64,000 bases of DNA from Methylopila sp. 73B (lineage in GTDB: Bacteria; Pseudomonadota; Alphaproteobacteria; Rhizobiales; Methylopilaceae), in contig NZ_JAFV01000001.1 in the NCBI RefSeq assembly GCF_000526315.1, positions 3,598,501 through 3,662,500 on the forward strand, written 5' to 3'. The notes beneath the pieces were generated by a model. The model was not told where the DNA came from, made no database searches, and saw nothing but the letters and a program-made list of their open reading frames with translations. Below, piece after piece: positions 25,956-35,201 of this stretch. Within the stretch, counting starts at the first letter, position 1; each line of letters opens with the position of its first letter. The position numbers and the translations under genes are program-made.

Positions 25956-26660
25956 TCACCCGCCGAGATAGGCCGCCCGCACATGCGGGTCGGCGATGAG
26001 GTCGGCGCCTTTGCCGGACATGGCGATGCGGCCGGCCTCCAGCAGGTAGGCGTGGTCGCAGAGCTCAAGCGCCGCGAAGGCGTTCTGCTCGACGAGCAGC
26101 ACCGTCACGCCGGCGTTCCGCACCGCGCCGATGATCGAGAACATCTGCTCCACGATGTTGGGCGCGAGCCCGAGCGAGGGCTCGTCGAACAGCACCAAGC
26201 GCGGCTTCGCCATCAGCGCGCGGCCAATGGCGAGCATCTGCTGCTCGCCGCCCGACAGCGTGCCCGCCATCTGCGCGCGCCGATCGTGTAGGCGCGGAAA
26301 GTCGCCGTAGATGCGGTCGAGGTCGGCGCGCACGCCGGCCGCGTCGCGGCGGAGGTAGGCCCCCATCGCGAGGTTGTCCGCGACCGTCATGTGCGCGAAC
26401 ACCCGCCGCCCCTCCGGGCAGTGCGACACCCCGAGCCGCAGCATCGCGCGCGGGTCGGCCCTGGTCACGTCCTCGCCGTCGAGGCGGATCGCGCCCGCGC
26501 GCGCCGGGACGAGCCCCGAGATCGCGCGCAGCGTGGTGGACTTGCCGGCGCCGTTCGCGCCGACAAGCGCGACCAGCTGGCCCTGGCCCACGGTGAAGGA
26601 CACGCCCTTCAGCGCGGAGACCTGGCCGTAGCCGCAGACGAGGTCCTCAATCTCGAGCAT
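25956..26660 (-). CDS. livF: Branched-chain amino acid-type ABC importer ATPase LivF
   Basis: A 234-residue nucleotide-binding subunit with Walker A GANGAGKST, signature LSGGEQQM, Walker B LVLFDEPSLGL and an H-loop region. It matches LivF in length and in the LVCGYGQVSALKGVSF start. It is the last gene of the ten-gene minus-strand operon, and its ATG overlaps the livG stop by one base. With livG it powers import by LivHM. The substrate is probably the compound oxidised by the molybdenum hydroxylase encoded upstream, not necessarily an amino acid. Confidence 0.9.
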   Translation of the reverse strand: MLEIEDLVCGYGQVSALKGVSFTVGQGQLVALVGANGAGKSTTLRAISGLVPARAGAIRLDGEDVTRADPRAMLRLGVSHCPEGRRVFAHMTVADNLAMGAYLRRDAAGVRADLDRIYGDFPRLHDRRAQMAGTLSGGEQQMLAIGRALMAKPRLVLFDEPSLGLAPNIVEQMFSIIGAVRNAGVTVLLVEQNAFAALELCDHAYLLEAGRIAMSGKGADLIADPHVRAAYLGG

Positions 26661-27460
26661 CAGCCCTGCGCCTCCCCCGCCAGTTCCCGGGCCGCGCCGC
26701 CCTTGCCGAGATAGGCCTCGATCACCGCCGGGTCGGCGCGGATCGCAGCAGGCCCGCCTTCGGCGATCAGCCGCCCGTAGTTCAGGCAGACGATGCGGTC
26801 GGAGACCTCCATGACCATCGGCATGTCGTGCTCCACCAGCAGGATGGTGACGCCCTCGTCGCGGATGCGGCGGATGAGGCGCACGAAGACCTGCGTCTCC
26901 GAGGCGTTCATGCCGGAGACCGGCTCGTCCAGCAGCAGCATGGTCGGCTCGGTCGCGAGCGCGAGCGCGACGCCCACGAGCCGCTGTTCGCCATAGGCGA
27001 GCGAGCCGGCGAGCTCGTCCGCGCGGGAGGCCAGGCCCACCAGATCAAGGATCTCGCGCGCCCGGACCCGCAGGCGGGCCTCGTCGGCGCGGCGCCGCGC
27101 CGGCGCGACGCGGTCGAGCAGCGGAGGCTCGGCGTGGCGGTGCAGGCCGATCAGCACGTTGTCGAACACGGTGTCGGCGGCGAACACGCTGGTGCGCTGG
27201 AACGTCCGGGCGAGGCCGGCGCGCGAAATCTCGTGGGGCTTCAGCCGCGACAGGTCCTCGCCCTTGAACAGCACCCGCCCCTGCGAGGGCTTGAGGAAGC
27301 CCGTCATGACATTGAACGCCGTGGTCTTGCCCGCGCCGTTCGGCCCGATCAGGCTGACGATCTCGCCCTCGGCCACGTCGAAGTGCAGGTCGGCGATGGC
27401 GACGAGGCCGCCGAAGCGCACGCCGACATGGTCGATCCGGAGGATGGGGCCTGCGCTCAT
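26660..27460 (-). CDS. livG: Branched-chain amino acid-type ABC importer ATPase LivG
   Basis: A 266-residue ATPase with Walker A GPNGAGKTT, the LivG-type segment GLARTFQRTSVF, a variant signature region LAYGEQRL, Walker B MLLLDEPVSGMN and C-terminal GRLIAEGGPAAIRADPAVIEAYLG. The start at 27460 (MSAGPILRIDHVGV) overlaps the livM stop. An upstream extension of the frame is only the livM gene read in another frame. Confidence 0.9.
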   Translation of the reverse strand: MSAGPILRIDHVGVRFGGLVAIADLHFDVAEGEIVSLIGPNGAGKTTAFNVMTGFLKPSQGRVLFKGEDLSRLKPHEISRAGLARTFQRTSVFAADTVFDNVLIGLHRHAEPPLLDRVAPARRRADEARLRVRAREILDLVGLASRADELAGSLAYGEQRLVGVALALATEPTMLLLDEPVSGMNASETQVFVRLIRRIRDEGVTILLVEHDMPMVMEVSDRIVCLNYGRLIAEGGPAAIRADPAVIEAYLGKGGAARELAGEAQG

Positions 27461-28485
27461 GACGAGGCCCTCGCGGTTTCGGGCTTGGGCGCCGCGGGCG
27501 CGCGCTTCGGAAGCGCCAGCGCGGCGAGCGCCGGGGCGATGCCGCGCGGCATGACGAACAGGATGACGATCAGCGTCGCGCCGTAGACGATCCACTGCGC
27601 CTCGGGCGCCATCACGGGCCTGAGCGCCACCGGCAGCAGGCCGAAGATCAGGCCGCCGATCACGGGGCCGATCAGCGTGCCCTTGCCGCCCGCCACCACC
27701 ATGATGACCATGGTCACCGTGTAGGAGAACAGGAACACGTCGGGGTCGATGATGCGGATGTAGTGGGCGTAGAGGCTGCCGGCGGCGCCCGCCATCGCGG
27801 CGGAGACGGTGGCGGCGATGGTGAGCGTGCGGGTGGCGTCGACACCGACGGAGAGCGCCAGCGGCTCGTTCTCCTTCAGCCCGCGCATGGCGCGGCCGAA
27901 GCGGGAGCCGACGAGGCGCGCGATCAGCAGGTAGCTCAGCGTCGCGACGCCAAGCACCAGGTAGTAGTTCTGGATCTTCGTCCTGAAGGTCATCTCGCCG
28001 AGGCCGGGGAGGCCCAGCGTCATGAACGGGATTGAGGTCAGCGCAAGCGGGCCTTGCGTCAGCTCGATCCAGTTCAGCGCGACCAGCCGGACGACCTCCG
28101 CGAACGAGATCGTCACGATCACGAAGTAGGCCCCGCGCACCCGGAACGAGAGCCGGCCCACGACGTAGCCGCAGAGCCCGGCGATCAGCACGGCGAGCAG
28201 GAAGCCGGCCGCCGGCGGCCAGCCCTCGTGGGTGACGCGCAGGCCGAAGGGCAGGCCGACGTCGAAGCCGAGCGAGGTCAGCGCGCTGACGTAGGCGCCG
28301 ATGCCGAAGAAGGCGATGTGGCCGAGGCTGAGCTGGCCGGTGTAGCCGAGCAGCAGGTTCAGGCTCATGGCGCCGATGGTGAAGATGCCGGTCGTGATCA
28401 GCGCGTTGAGGAGATAGGGGTCCTTGAGCCCGAGCGGCAGCAGGGCGAGGACGACGAGCAGGGCGAGCGGGAGAATCCGGGTCAT
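27457..28485 (-). CDS. livM: Branched-chain amino acid-type ABC permease LivM
   Basis: A 342-residue inner-membrane permease with about nine hydrophobic segments and the LivM hallmarks LLLGYTGQLSLGHIAFFGIGAY and GRAMRGLKENEPLALSVGVD. The C-terminal tail is rich in Ala and Pro. Its ATG overlaps the livH stop as ATGA and its stop overlaps livG, so the complex is made in step. Confidence 0.9.
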   Translation of the reverse strand: MTRILPLALLVVLALLPLGLKDPYLLNALITTGIFTIGAMSLNLLLGYTGQLSLGHIAFFGIGAYVSALTSLGFDVGLPFGLRVTHEGWPPAAGFLLAVLIAGLCGYVVGRLSFRVRGAYFVIVTISFAEVVRLVALNWIELTQGPLALTSIPFMTLGLPGLGEMTFRTKIQNYYLVLGVATLSYLLIARLVGSRFGRAMRGLKENEPLALSVGVDATRTLTIAATVSAAMAGAAGSLYAHYIRIIDPDVFLFSYTVTMVIMVVAGGKGTLIGPVIGGLIFGLLPVALRPVMAPEAQWIVYGATLIVILFVMPRGIAPALAALALPKRAPAAPKPETARASS

Positions 28486-29354
28486 CCGATGCGCTCCGCG
28501 CGGGCGAACAGGCCGGTCGGCTTCACCAGCAGCACCGCGATGATGATCAGGAAGCCCATCGCGTCGCGGTAGCCGGAGGAGACGTAGCCGGCGCCGAACT
28601 CCTCCGCGAGCGCCAGCGCGAAGCCGCCGATGGTGGCGCCCGTGATCGAGCCGAGGCCGCCGAGGATGACGATGGCGAAGGCCTTCACGGCCGCGAGGTC
28701 GCCCATCTGCGGGAACACCACGTAGACCGGCCCCAGCAGAGCGCCGGCGGCGGCGGCGAGGCTCGAGCCCAGCGCGAAGGTCGCGGTGTAGATCAGCGAG
28801 ACGTTGACGCCCATCAGCGCCGCGGTGTCGTGGTCCTGGAAGGTAGCGCGCATGGCGCGGCCGAGCCGGGTGCCGTTGATCAGCGCGTAGGCCGAGACGA
28901 TCAGCGTCAGCGCGGCCAGGAAGACGAAGATGCGCAGCCACGACACCGAGGCGCCGAGGATCTGCAGCGGCGCGTCGGGGAACGGCGAGGGCACCGCCTT
29001 GGCGACGCCGCCGAAGGTCCAGAGCGCGCCGGACTGCAGCACGATGCCCGCGCCGATCATGACCAGCATGGTGGTGTCGATGTCCGCGCCCCGGAGCGGC
29101 CGCAGCAGCGTGAACTCGATCAGCGCGCCGAGCGCGAGGCCGGCGACCACAGCGACCGGCAGCGCCACGAAGAAGTTCATCCCGAGGCCGACGGCCGCGA
29201 TGTACATGGCGTAGGCGCCGACGGTGTAGAGCGCGCCGTGGGTGAAGTTCACCACGTTCATGATGCCGAAGATCAGCGTGAGGCCGATCCCCAGCAGCGC
29301 GTAGGTGCCGCCGAGCACGAGCGCGTTGACGAGGTGTTGCAGCAGTTGGTCCAC
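28482..29354 (-). CDS. livH: Branched-chain amino acid-type ABC permease LivH
   Basis: A 290-residue permease with the LivH features ALLGIGLTLIFGIMNVVNF, THGALYTVGAY and VVFPQMGDLAAVKAFAIVILGGLGSITGA. It pairs with LivM to form the membrane channel. It is separated from the binding-protein gene upstream by 209 bases that contain an inverted repeat, while all downstream genes overlap. Confidence 0.9.
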   Translation of the reverse strand: MDQLLQHLVNALVLGGTYALLGIGLTLIFGIMNVVNFTHGALYTVGAYAMYIAAVGLGMNFFVALPVAVVAGLALGALIEFTLLRPLRGADIDTTMLVMIGAGIVLQSGALWTFGGVAKAVPSPFPDAPLQILGASVSWLRIFVFLAALTLIVSAYALINGTRLGRAMRATFQDHDTAALMGVNVSLIYTATFALGSSLAAAAGALLGPVYVVFPQMGDLAAVKAFAIVILGGLGSITGATIGGFALALAEEFGAGYVSSGYRDAMGFLIIIAVLLVKPTGLFARAERIG

Positions 29355-29398
29355 GGGGCGTCTCCGGTCGGGAGGCTTTGGGGCATGCGGGGGGCGAG

Positions 29399-29547
29399 GC
29401 CCCTCACCCGGCGCTTCGCGTCGACCTCTCCCCGGACGGGGAGAGGTGCGCTGCGACGCCGTTCAGGCGCTTGGAGCCGGGCGCGGGCCTTCACCTCTCC
29501 CCGGCGGGAAGGGTCGGGGGCGTCAGTCCTCCGGGTGAGGGGGCGCC
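29399..29547. repeat. inverted repeat pair between livK and livH
   Basis: CCCCTCACCCGGCG with ACCTCTCCCCGGACGGGGAGAGGT forms the left half. CACCTCTCCCCGGCGGGAAGG with CCGGGTGAGGGGGCG forms the inverted right half. Both halves contain their own palindrome, and together they could fold into a long stem inside the operon transcript. It could raise binding-protein mRNA over permease mRNA, as in many ABC operons. Confidence 0.65.
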
Positions 29548-29563
29548 CGGCCGGGGCTTCCAG

Positions 29564-30721
29564 CTACAGCGTGACTTCGCTGACCGCGCCGTCGGCGATC
29601 TTGATGAGGTAGACGGTGGGCTTGCTCTGGCCGCTCTCCTTGCCCTCGGGGCCGGACTTGGCGAAGGCGATCGGGCCGTTGAGGCCGGTCATCTTCACGT
29701 CCCAGAAGGCCTTGGTGATCGCGGCGGGCTCGGCCGAACCGGCCTTCTCGATGGCGGCGGCGATGGAGCGGATGCCGTCGTAGCCGCGGAAGCTCTCGGT
29801 CGCGCCGGCGAACTGATGTCCGCGGGCCTTCCATTCGCCGAGGAAGTATTTCGTCGCCGCCGGGTCCGGGGTCTTCTCGGGCGCCCAGGGCAGGAAGGTG
29901 GTGAGGTGCATGGTGCCCTCCGCCGCCGCGCCCGCCTGCGCGATGATCTGGTCGGGGTTCTGCGAGCCGCCGGTGGTGATGACGCGCTTCTTGATGCCGA
30001 GCGCCGCCATCTGCTTGAACAGCAGCGTCAGCTGGTCGACCGAGGTCGTCATCATGATGGTGTCGGCGTCGGAGCTCTTCAGCTTGGAGAGCTGGGCGCT
30101 CATGTCCTGCGCCGCCTGGTCCATGGTCTCCGTCAGCCCGACCTCGACGCCTTCCGCCTTCAGCATCTTCGAGAAGTCGCCGGCCGCGCCGCGGCCCCAG
30201 TCGTTGTTGATGACGAGGAAGTCGACCTTCTTCAGCCCGATCTTCTTGACCATCGGCGCGAAGGACGCGGCCTCGAGCGCCGACGGCGGCGAGATGCGGA
30301 ACACGAAGGGGTTGCCCGACGTGGTGATCTTGCCGGAGGAGGAGGTCTCCACCAGCATCGGCACCTCGTACTCCTCGAGCTTCGGCATGACGGCGAGCGT
30401 CAGGCTGGAGCCCCAGGCGCCCATCAGCACCGGCGTCTTGTCGCTGGTGATGAGCTTCTCCGCGACCGCGGCCGCTTCGGTCGGGTTCGACTTGTTGTCC
30501 TCGATCACGAGCTCGATCTTCTTGCCGAGCACGCCGCCCTTGGCGTTGATCTCGTCCGCCGCGATCTTGGCGCCGTTGACGACGTAGGTGCCGGAGGCGG
30601 CGAAGGCGCCCGTCAGCGGCTCGTTGACGCCGATCTTGATGGTGTCGGCGGCGAAGGCCGGGCCCGCCATCAGCGCGAGGGTCAATGCGGCAAGCGAGGC
30701 AAGGCGTGTGGTCGTCGACAT
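29564..30721 (-). CDS. livK: Periplasmic solute-binding protein of the Liv-type importer
   Basis: A 385-residue secreted protein (signal peptide ending AFA) of the type-1 periplasmic binding fold: IKIGVNEPLTGAFAASG, EINAKGGVLGKKIEL, VLMGAWGSSLTLAV. It starts 13 bases after the hydroxylase small-subunit stop, so it belongs to the same operon. Binding proteins of this group take amino acids, amides, urea, aromatic acids or heterocycles. The context suggests the last two, but the ligand cannot be read from sequence. Confidence 0.88.
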   Translation of the reverse strand: MSTTTRLASLAALTLALMAGPAFAADTIKIGVNEPLTGAFAASGTYVVNGAKIAADEINAKGGVLGKKIELVIEDNKSNPTEAAAVAEKLITSDKTPVLMGAWGSSLTLAVMPKLEEYEVPMLVETSSSGKITTSGNPFVFRISPPSALEAASFAPMVKKIGLKKVDFLVINNDWGRGAAGDFSKMLKAEGVEVGLTETMDQAAQDMSAQLSKLKSSDADTIMMTTSVDQLTLLFKQMAALGIKKRVITTGGSQNPDQIIAQAGAAAEGTMHLTTFLPWAPEKTPDPAATKYFLGEWKARGHQFAGATESFRGYDGIRSIAAAIEKAGSAEPAAITKAFWDVKMTGLNGPIAFAKSGPEGKESGQSKPTVYLIKIADGAVSEVTL

Positions 30722-30733
30722 CGCCGTCTCCTG

Positions 30734-31957
30734 TCAGGAACGGGGGGTGGATTCGTCGCCCTTGCGGGCCACGCGGCGGAACCATGCGGCGATCCGGCCT
30801 CGGGCGAGGTCGAAGGCGAGCCGCAGGGGATTGAGGCCGGGCGCCTTGGCGTCGGCCGCGGGGGCGCGCCCGGCGAGCCGGGCTTCGAGGTTCGCCGCGA
30901 ACTCGGCGACGAGGCGGGCGGCGACGTCGCGCACGAGGCCGGGGCGGCCGAACTGCGCGAGCGGGCCCTTGAGCGCGTAGCCGACGGTCAGGTTCACCTG
31001 CGATGAACCCGGCGTTGCCCCGTCGTTAACCCGGTAGCGCACTTCGCCCTGCGCGCCGGAGCGGCCGTCGGCGCCCGCGCCTCTGATCCGGCCCTCGCGC
31101 GCGGCCTCGTCGCGGCGCACGTCGGCCGCGCCCCGGAAGGTGGCGGAGATCGGCCCGAGCTTGACCCGCATGCCGCCCTCGACCCGTTCCGGCGAGGGCA
31201 CGGCGGTCACCACGGCGCCCGGCAGGCAGGCCGCGACCTCCTGGACGCGCCCGAAGAAGGCGAACACCTGCTCGGGCGGAAAACCGACCTCGAAGCTCTG
31301 GTCGAAGCTGTGCGCGGGCCGGAAGTCTGCGGGGATTCCGGCGGACGCCGGCGTCACGGCGGCCGTCGTTTCGGCCGCCGTAGCGCGCTGGGCGCTCGCG
31401 CCCGACGATCCCGTCCGGGCCCCGACGGGACCGAGCCCGCGCTCGCCGGTGGTTGGGCCCAAGCCCTTGGCGCGGCGGTCGGAAATGACGCTCTGGACGG
31501 CCCGCACGATGCCGACGTAGCCGGTGCAGCGGCAGAGATTTCCGGCGAGGCCCAGCCGGATGCGTCGCTCGTCCGGCTCGGGCAGGCGCAGCACGAGGTC
31601 CCGCGCGGCGACGATCATTCCCGGCGTGCAGAAGCCGCACTGCAGGGCGTGCTCGCGGTTGAAGGCGGCGCGCAGCTCCGTCGCGATCTCATCGTCGTCG
31701 AGGCCCTCGATGGTGGTGACCTCGGCGCCCGCGCAGGCGGCGGCGAAGCTCAGGCAGGCCCGTGCGGGCTCGCCGTCGAGCAGCACCGTGCAGGCGCCGC
31801 AGACGCCGTGCTCGCAGCCGAGGTGGGTCCCGGCAAGGTTGAGCTCCTCGCGCAGCGCGTCGGCCAGATGCGTGCGCGGCTCGACCTCGACCGCGACCGC
31901 GCGGCCGTTGACGGCGAGCGCGACGTTGACGCGCGGCGGGCGGACGGGCGCGTTCAC
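30734..31957 (-). CDS. Molybdenum hydroxylase small subunit ([2Fe-2S]) fused to a CoxG domain
   Basis: A 407-residue protein. Residues 10-165 are the two-cluster iron-sulfur subunit (GCEHGVCGACTVLLDG and CGFCTPGM with CRCTGY). A roughly 50-residue Ala/Ser/Thr linker follows, then about 215-365 is a CoxG/SRPBCC domain (FPPEQVFAFFGRVQEVAACLPGA, MRVKLGPISATFRG). Electrons pass through the clusters from the molybdenum centre to FAD. CoxG is usually a separate protein that helps membrane attachment of CO dehydrogenase; here it is built in. The start overlaps the stop of the FAD subunit gene. Confidence 0.87.
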   Translation of the reverse strand: MNAPVRPPRVNVALAVNGRAVAVEVEPRTHLADALREELNLAGTHLGCEHGVCGACTVLLDGEPARACLSFAAACAGAEVTTIEGLDDDEIATELRAAFNREHALQCGFCTPGMIVAARDLVLRLPEPDERRIRLGLAGNLCRCTGYVGIVRAVQSVISDRRAKGLGPTTGERGLGPVGARTGSSGASAQRATAAETTAAVTPASAGIPADFRPAHSFDQSFEVGFPPEQVFAFFGRVQEVAACLPGAVVTAVPSPERVEGGMRVKLGPISATFRGAADVRRDEAAREGRIRGAGADGRSGAQGEVRYRVNDGATPGSSQVNLTVGYALKGPLAQFGRPGLVRDVAARLVAEFAANLEARLAGRAPAADAKAPGLNPLRLAFDLARGRIAAWFRRVARKGDESTPRS

Positions 31958-32832
31958 GCGGCGCTCCTGACGTCGGGACGGAGGGGCGAGGCCAAGAGCG
32001 CGTGGGCCTGAAGCGCGGCGCGGCGCAGCACTTCAACGTGGATGTGGCGGTCGACGGCGTCGGCCATCCCGGCGCGGGCCAGCACGCCATCGGCGGCGGG
32101 GACGTCGAAATCGTCGGCGAAGCCGGGGCGGATGCGGCCGCCGAACAGGACGCGCGCGTCGTCGACGACGACGGGGGGCGCCTCGACGGCGCCGAAGACG
32201 GCGCGTCCTGTTGCGGTCTCAGGGTCGATCAGCACAGCGCCGATCGCGTGAGCGAACTCGCCGACCTTGCGGCAGTGCTTCACGTATCCGAACCGCGACG
32301 ACGGGTTCATGACGGGCACGCGCACGGCGATAAGAATCTCGTCGGCTTCGAGCGCGGTCGACAGCGCGCCGGTCACGAACGCCGGCAGCGCCAGCCGGCG
32401 GCGGCCGGCGGGGCCTGCGATCTCCACCTCCGCGCCGAGCGCGGAGAGCGACGACAGCCAGTCGGCGGCGGGGTCGGCGTGGGCGAGGCTCCCGCCGAGG
32501 GTGCCGCGGTTCCGCACGGCGCGGTAGGCGATGCCGGAGGCGACGCGCGCCATGACGTTCGGCCCGACGTCCGGCGCGCGGCCGTCCTCGATGTCGGCGT
32601 GGGTGACGCAGGCGCCGTAGACGATGGCGTCGCCGTCGCGGCCGGCGTGGCGCAGCTCCGCCACGCCCGAGACGTCGACGATCAGCTCAGGTTCCGCGAG
32701 CCGCAGGTTCAGCATGGGACCGAGCGACTGGCCGCCGGCCATCACCTTGGCGGCGCCCTTAGCCTGAGCGAGCAGAGCGAGCGCTGCGGCGAGATCGCGC
32801 GGCCGCTCGAGGGCGAAGCGGGCGGGCTTCAT
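31954..32832 (-). CDS. Molybdenum hydroxylase FAD-binding medium subunit
   Basis: A 292-residue protein of the CoxM/XdhB type. FAD motifs are AGGQSLGPMLNLRLAEP near residue 32 and RNRGTLGGSLAHADPAAD near 108. It accepts electrons from the iron-sulfur subunit. The ATG at 32832 overlaps the large-subunit stop as ATGA; the longer open frame upstream is a shadow of that gene. Confidence 0.88.
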   Translation of the reverse strand: MKPARFALERPRDLAAALALLAQAKGAAKVMAGGQSLGPMLNLRLAEPELIVDVSGVAELRHAGRDGDAIVYGACVTHADIEDGRAPDVGPNVMARVASGIAYRAVRNRGTLGGSLAHADPAADWLSSLSALGAEVEIAGPAGRRRLALPAFVTGALSTALEADEILIAVRVPVMNPSSRFGYVKHCRKVGEFAHAIGAVLIDPETATGRAVFGAVEAPPVVVDDARVLFGGRIRPGFADDFDVPAADGVLARAGMADAVDRHIHVEVLRRAALQAHALLASPLRPDVRSAA

Positions 32833-35201
32833 GCCGCGTCCCTCGTCATTGCGGGCGCGCCGCGGGCGGCGAGCACCGCCTCGACGATGCGCCGCGGCGT
32901 GGCGGGCGAACGCAGAACCCGGGCGTTCAGAGGACGGAGCGCGTCGTTGATGGCGTTGACGATCGCGGCCGGCGGGGCGATCGCCCCGCCTTCGCCGATG
33001 CCCTTTACGCCGAAGCGGGTGTAGGGGGAGGGGGTCTCCATGTGGTCCACGCGCGGGGCCGGAACCTCGCACGCGCCCGGCAGCAGATAGTCCGCGAGCG
33101 TTGAGGCGAGCGGCTGCCCCGCCTCGTCGAACGGCATCTCCTCCAGCAGCGCGGTGCCGATCCCCTGCGCGAGGCCGCCGAAGATCTGGCCGTCCACGAC
33201 CATCGGATTCACGAGCACGCCGCCGTCCTCGACGATGACGTAGTCGAGGATCTCGACCTCGCCGAGCATGGGGTCGACCGCGAGCACGACGGCGTGCGCC
33301 GCGTAGCTGAAGGTGCCGCTGTCGCGCTGCGGCTTGTAGCCGGCGGTGACCTCGAGGCCTCCGGGGTTCACGTCGGAGGGCAGGTCCTGCGGCCGCAGGT
33401 ACCAGACCCGGGCGATCTCGGGCAGGCCCACGTCGCCCGCGGGCCCGACGACGCGGCCGGCCTCGAAGCGCACGTCCGCAGGGTCGGCCTGCAGCAGGTG
33501 GGCGCCGATCAGGCGGGCGCGCTCGGCGAGCTCCGCGCAGGCGGTCGCGACCGCGCCGCCGGCCATCACCATGACCCGGGAGCCCCAGCTGCCGGTGGAG
33601 TAGGGCGTCAGCGCGGTGTCGCCGTGAACGAGCCGGGTGCGCGCGACCGGCACGCCCAGCACCTCGTGCGCCACCTGCGCGAGCGTGGTCTCGAGCCCCT
33701 GGCCGTGCGAGTGCGCGCCGATCCGCAGCTCCAGCCCGCCGTCGGGCGTCAGGCGGGCGCCGGCCTGCTCGTGGCCCGGAACCATCGGAATGCCCCAGCC
33801 GGAGTAGACCGAGGTGCCGTGGGCGGCCTGCTCGCAGTAGATCGAGAGCCCGAGGCCGATGCGCCGGCCGTCCGCCTCGCCCGCGGCCTGCCGCGCGCGC
33901 ACGCCGACGGCGTCGATCGCCGCCACCGCGCGGGTCAAGGCCTCGGGATAGTCGCCGCTGTCGAAGTGCTTGTTGGTGATGTTGTCGAACGGCATCCGCT
34001 CGGGCCGCACGAGGTTCTTCAGTCGCACGACCTCGGGCGCGAGCCCCGTTTCGGCCGCGACGGCGTCGAGCGCGAGCTCCAGCGCGAAGCAGACGCCGGT
34101 GCGCGCCACCCCGCGGTAGGGCAGGATCGGGCATTTGTTGGTGGCGACCGACCAGGTGCGGCAGCGGTAGGCCGGGAAGTCGTAGGGGCCGGGCAGGATG
34201 CTCGCGACCTGCGCGGCCTCAAGACAGGCAGAGAAGGGATAGGCGGAGTAGGCGCCGCTATCGACCGTCGCTTCGCAGTCGACGCCGCAGATGGTCCCGT
34301 CGCGCTCGGCGTAGACCGTGATTTCGTAGTGATGCTCGCGGCAGTTCGCGTTGGCCGTCAGATGCTCGCGGCGGTCCTCCAGCCAGCGCACGGGATGGCC
34401 GCAGCGCAGCGCTAGCCAGCCGAGGCAGACCTCTTCCGCGAGCAGGATCGCCTTGTAGCCGAAGCCGCCGCCGACGTCGGGCGAGACGATGCGGACGCGG
34501 CCCTGCTCGAGCCCCAGGCATTCCGACAGGCCGGTGCGCACGATGTGCGGCATCTGGCTTGCGGTATGGACCACGAGCTGGTCGAGCCTGTGGTCGAGGT
34601 GGACCACGGCGCCGCGGCCTTCGATCGGCGCCATGCACTGGCGGCCGGTCGAGATCGTGCGCGAGACCTTGATCGGCGCGTCGAACGCGGCCTCGATCCC
34701 GATGTTCACGTTGGTCTCGAGGTAGACGTTGTCGCCCCAGTGCTCGTGGACGAGCGCGGCGCCGGGCTCGCGAGCGGCCAGCATGTCGTGCAGCGCCGGC
34801 AGCTCCTCGAGATCGAGCGTGACCCGCGCGGCGAGATCCTCGGCCTCGGCGCGCGTGGGCGCGACGCAGATCGCGAGCAGCTCGCCGACCTGCCGGACCT
34901 TATCGACGGCGAGCGGCGGCTGCTCGGAGACCTTGAAGCCGGGCAGTCCCGACACGGCGCGGATCGGCTTCACGCCGTCGAGGTCGGCCGCGGTGAACAC
35001 CCGGCCGCGGCAGTCCTCCGGCACGTGGATCGCGCGGATGCGGGCGTGCGCCAGCGGGCTGCGGACGAAGGCGACGTCCTGCATCCCGGCCATGCGGATG
35101 TCGCCGACATATTCGCCGCGCCCGCGCATCAGGCGGTCGTCTTCCTTGCGCGGCAGCCGCGCGCCGACGCCTTCGGCCAGAGGCGCGCGGCCGCCGCTCA
35201 C
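32829..35201 (-). CDS. Molybdenum hydroxylase large (molybdopterin) subunit, xanthine dehydrogenase family
   Basis: A 790-residue subunit binding molybdopterin. Family features: GGGFGYKA in the cofactor region, LPYRGVARTGVCFALE at the active-site loop, and EGGAIAPPAAIVNAINDAL at the C-terminus with the glutamate that activates water. The loop reads YRGVAR, not the YRCSFR of true CO dehydrogenase, so it is not form I CoxL. It probably hydroxylates an aromatic heterocycle or aldehyde. It lies between the alpha/beta hydrolase and the FAD subunit with 4-base overlaps on both sides. Confidence 0.88.
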   Translation of the reverse strand: MSGGRAPLAEGVGARLPRKEDDRLMRGRGEYVGDIRMAGMQDVAFVRSPLAHARIRAIHVPEDCRGRVFTAADLDGVKPIRAVSGLPGFKVSEQPPLAVDKVRQVGELLAICVAPTRAEAEDLAARVTLDLEELPALHDMLAAREPGAALVHEHWGDNVYLETNVNIGIEAAFDAPIKVSRTISTGRQCMAPIEGRGAVVHLDHRLDQLVVHTASQMPHIVRTGLSECLGLEQGRVRIVSPDVGGGFGYKAILLAEEVCLGWLALRCGHPVRWLEDRREHLTANANCREHHYEITVYAERDGTICGVDCEATVDSGAYSAYPFSACLEAAQVASILPGPYDFPAYRCRTWSVATNKCPILPYRGVARTGVCFALELALDAVAAETGLAPEVVRLKNLVRPERMPFDNITNKHFDSGDYPEALTRAVAAIDAVGVRARQAAGEADGRRIGLGLSIYCEQAAHGTSVYSGWGIPMVPGHEQAGARLTPDGGLELRIGAHSHGQGLETTLAQVAHEVLGVPVARTRLVHGDTALTPYSTGSWGSRVMVMAGGAVATACAELAERARLIGAHLLQADPADVRFEAGRVVGPAGDVGLPEIARVWYLRPQDLPSDVNPGGLEVTAGYKPQRDSGTFSYAAHAVVLAVDPMLGEVEILDYVIVEDGGVLVNPMVVDGQIFGGLAQGIGTALLEEMPFDEAGQPLASTLADYLLPGACEVPAPRVDHMETPSPYTRFGVKGIGEGGAIAPPAAIVNAINDALRPLNARVLRSPATPRRIVEAVLAARGAPAMTRDAA

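Noticed and set aside
32829-35201. Carbon monoxide dehydrogenase large subunit CoxL
   Set aside because: The active-site loop is YRGVAR, not the YRCSFR signature of true CoxL, although subunit order and the CoxG domain resemble cox loci.
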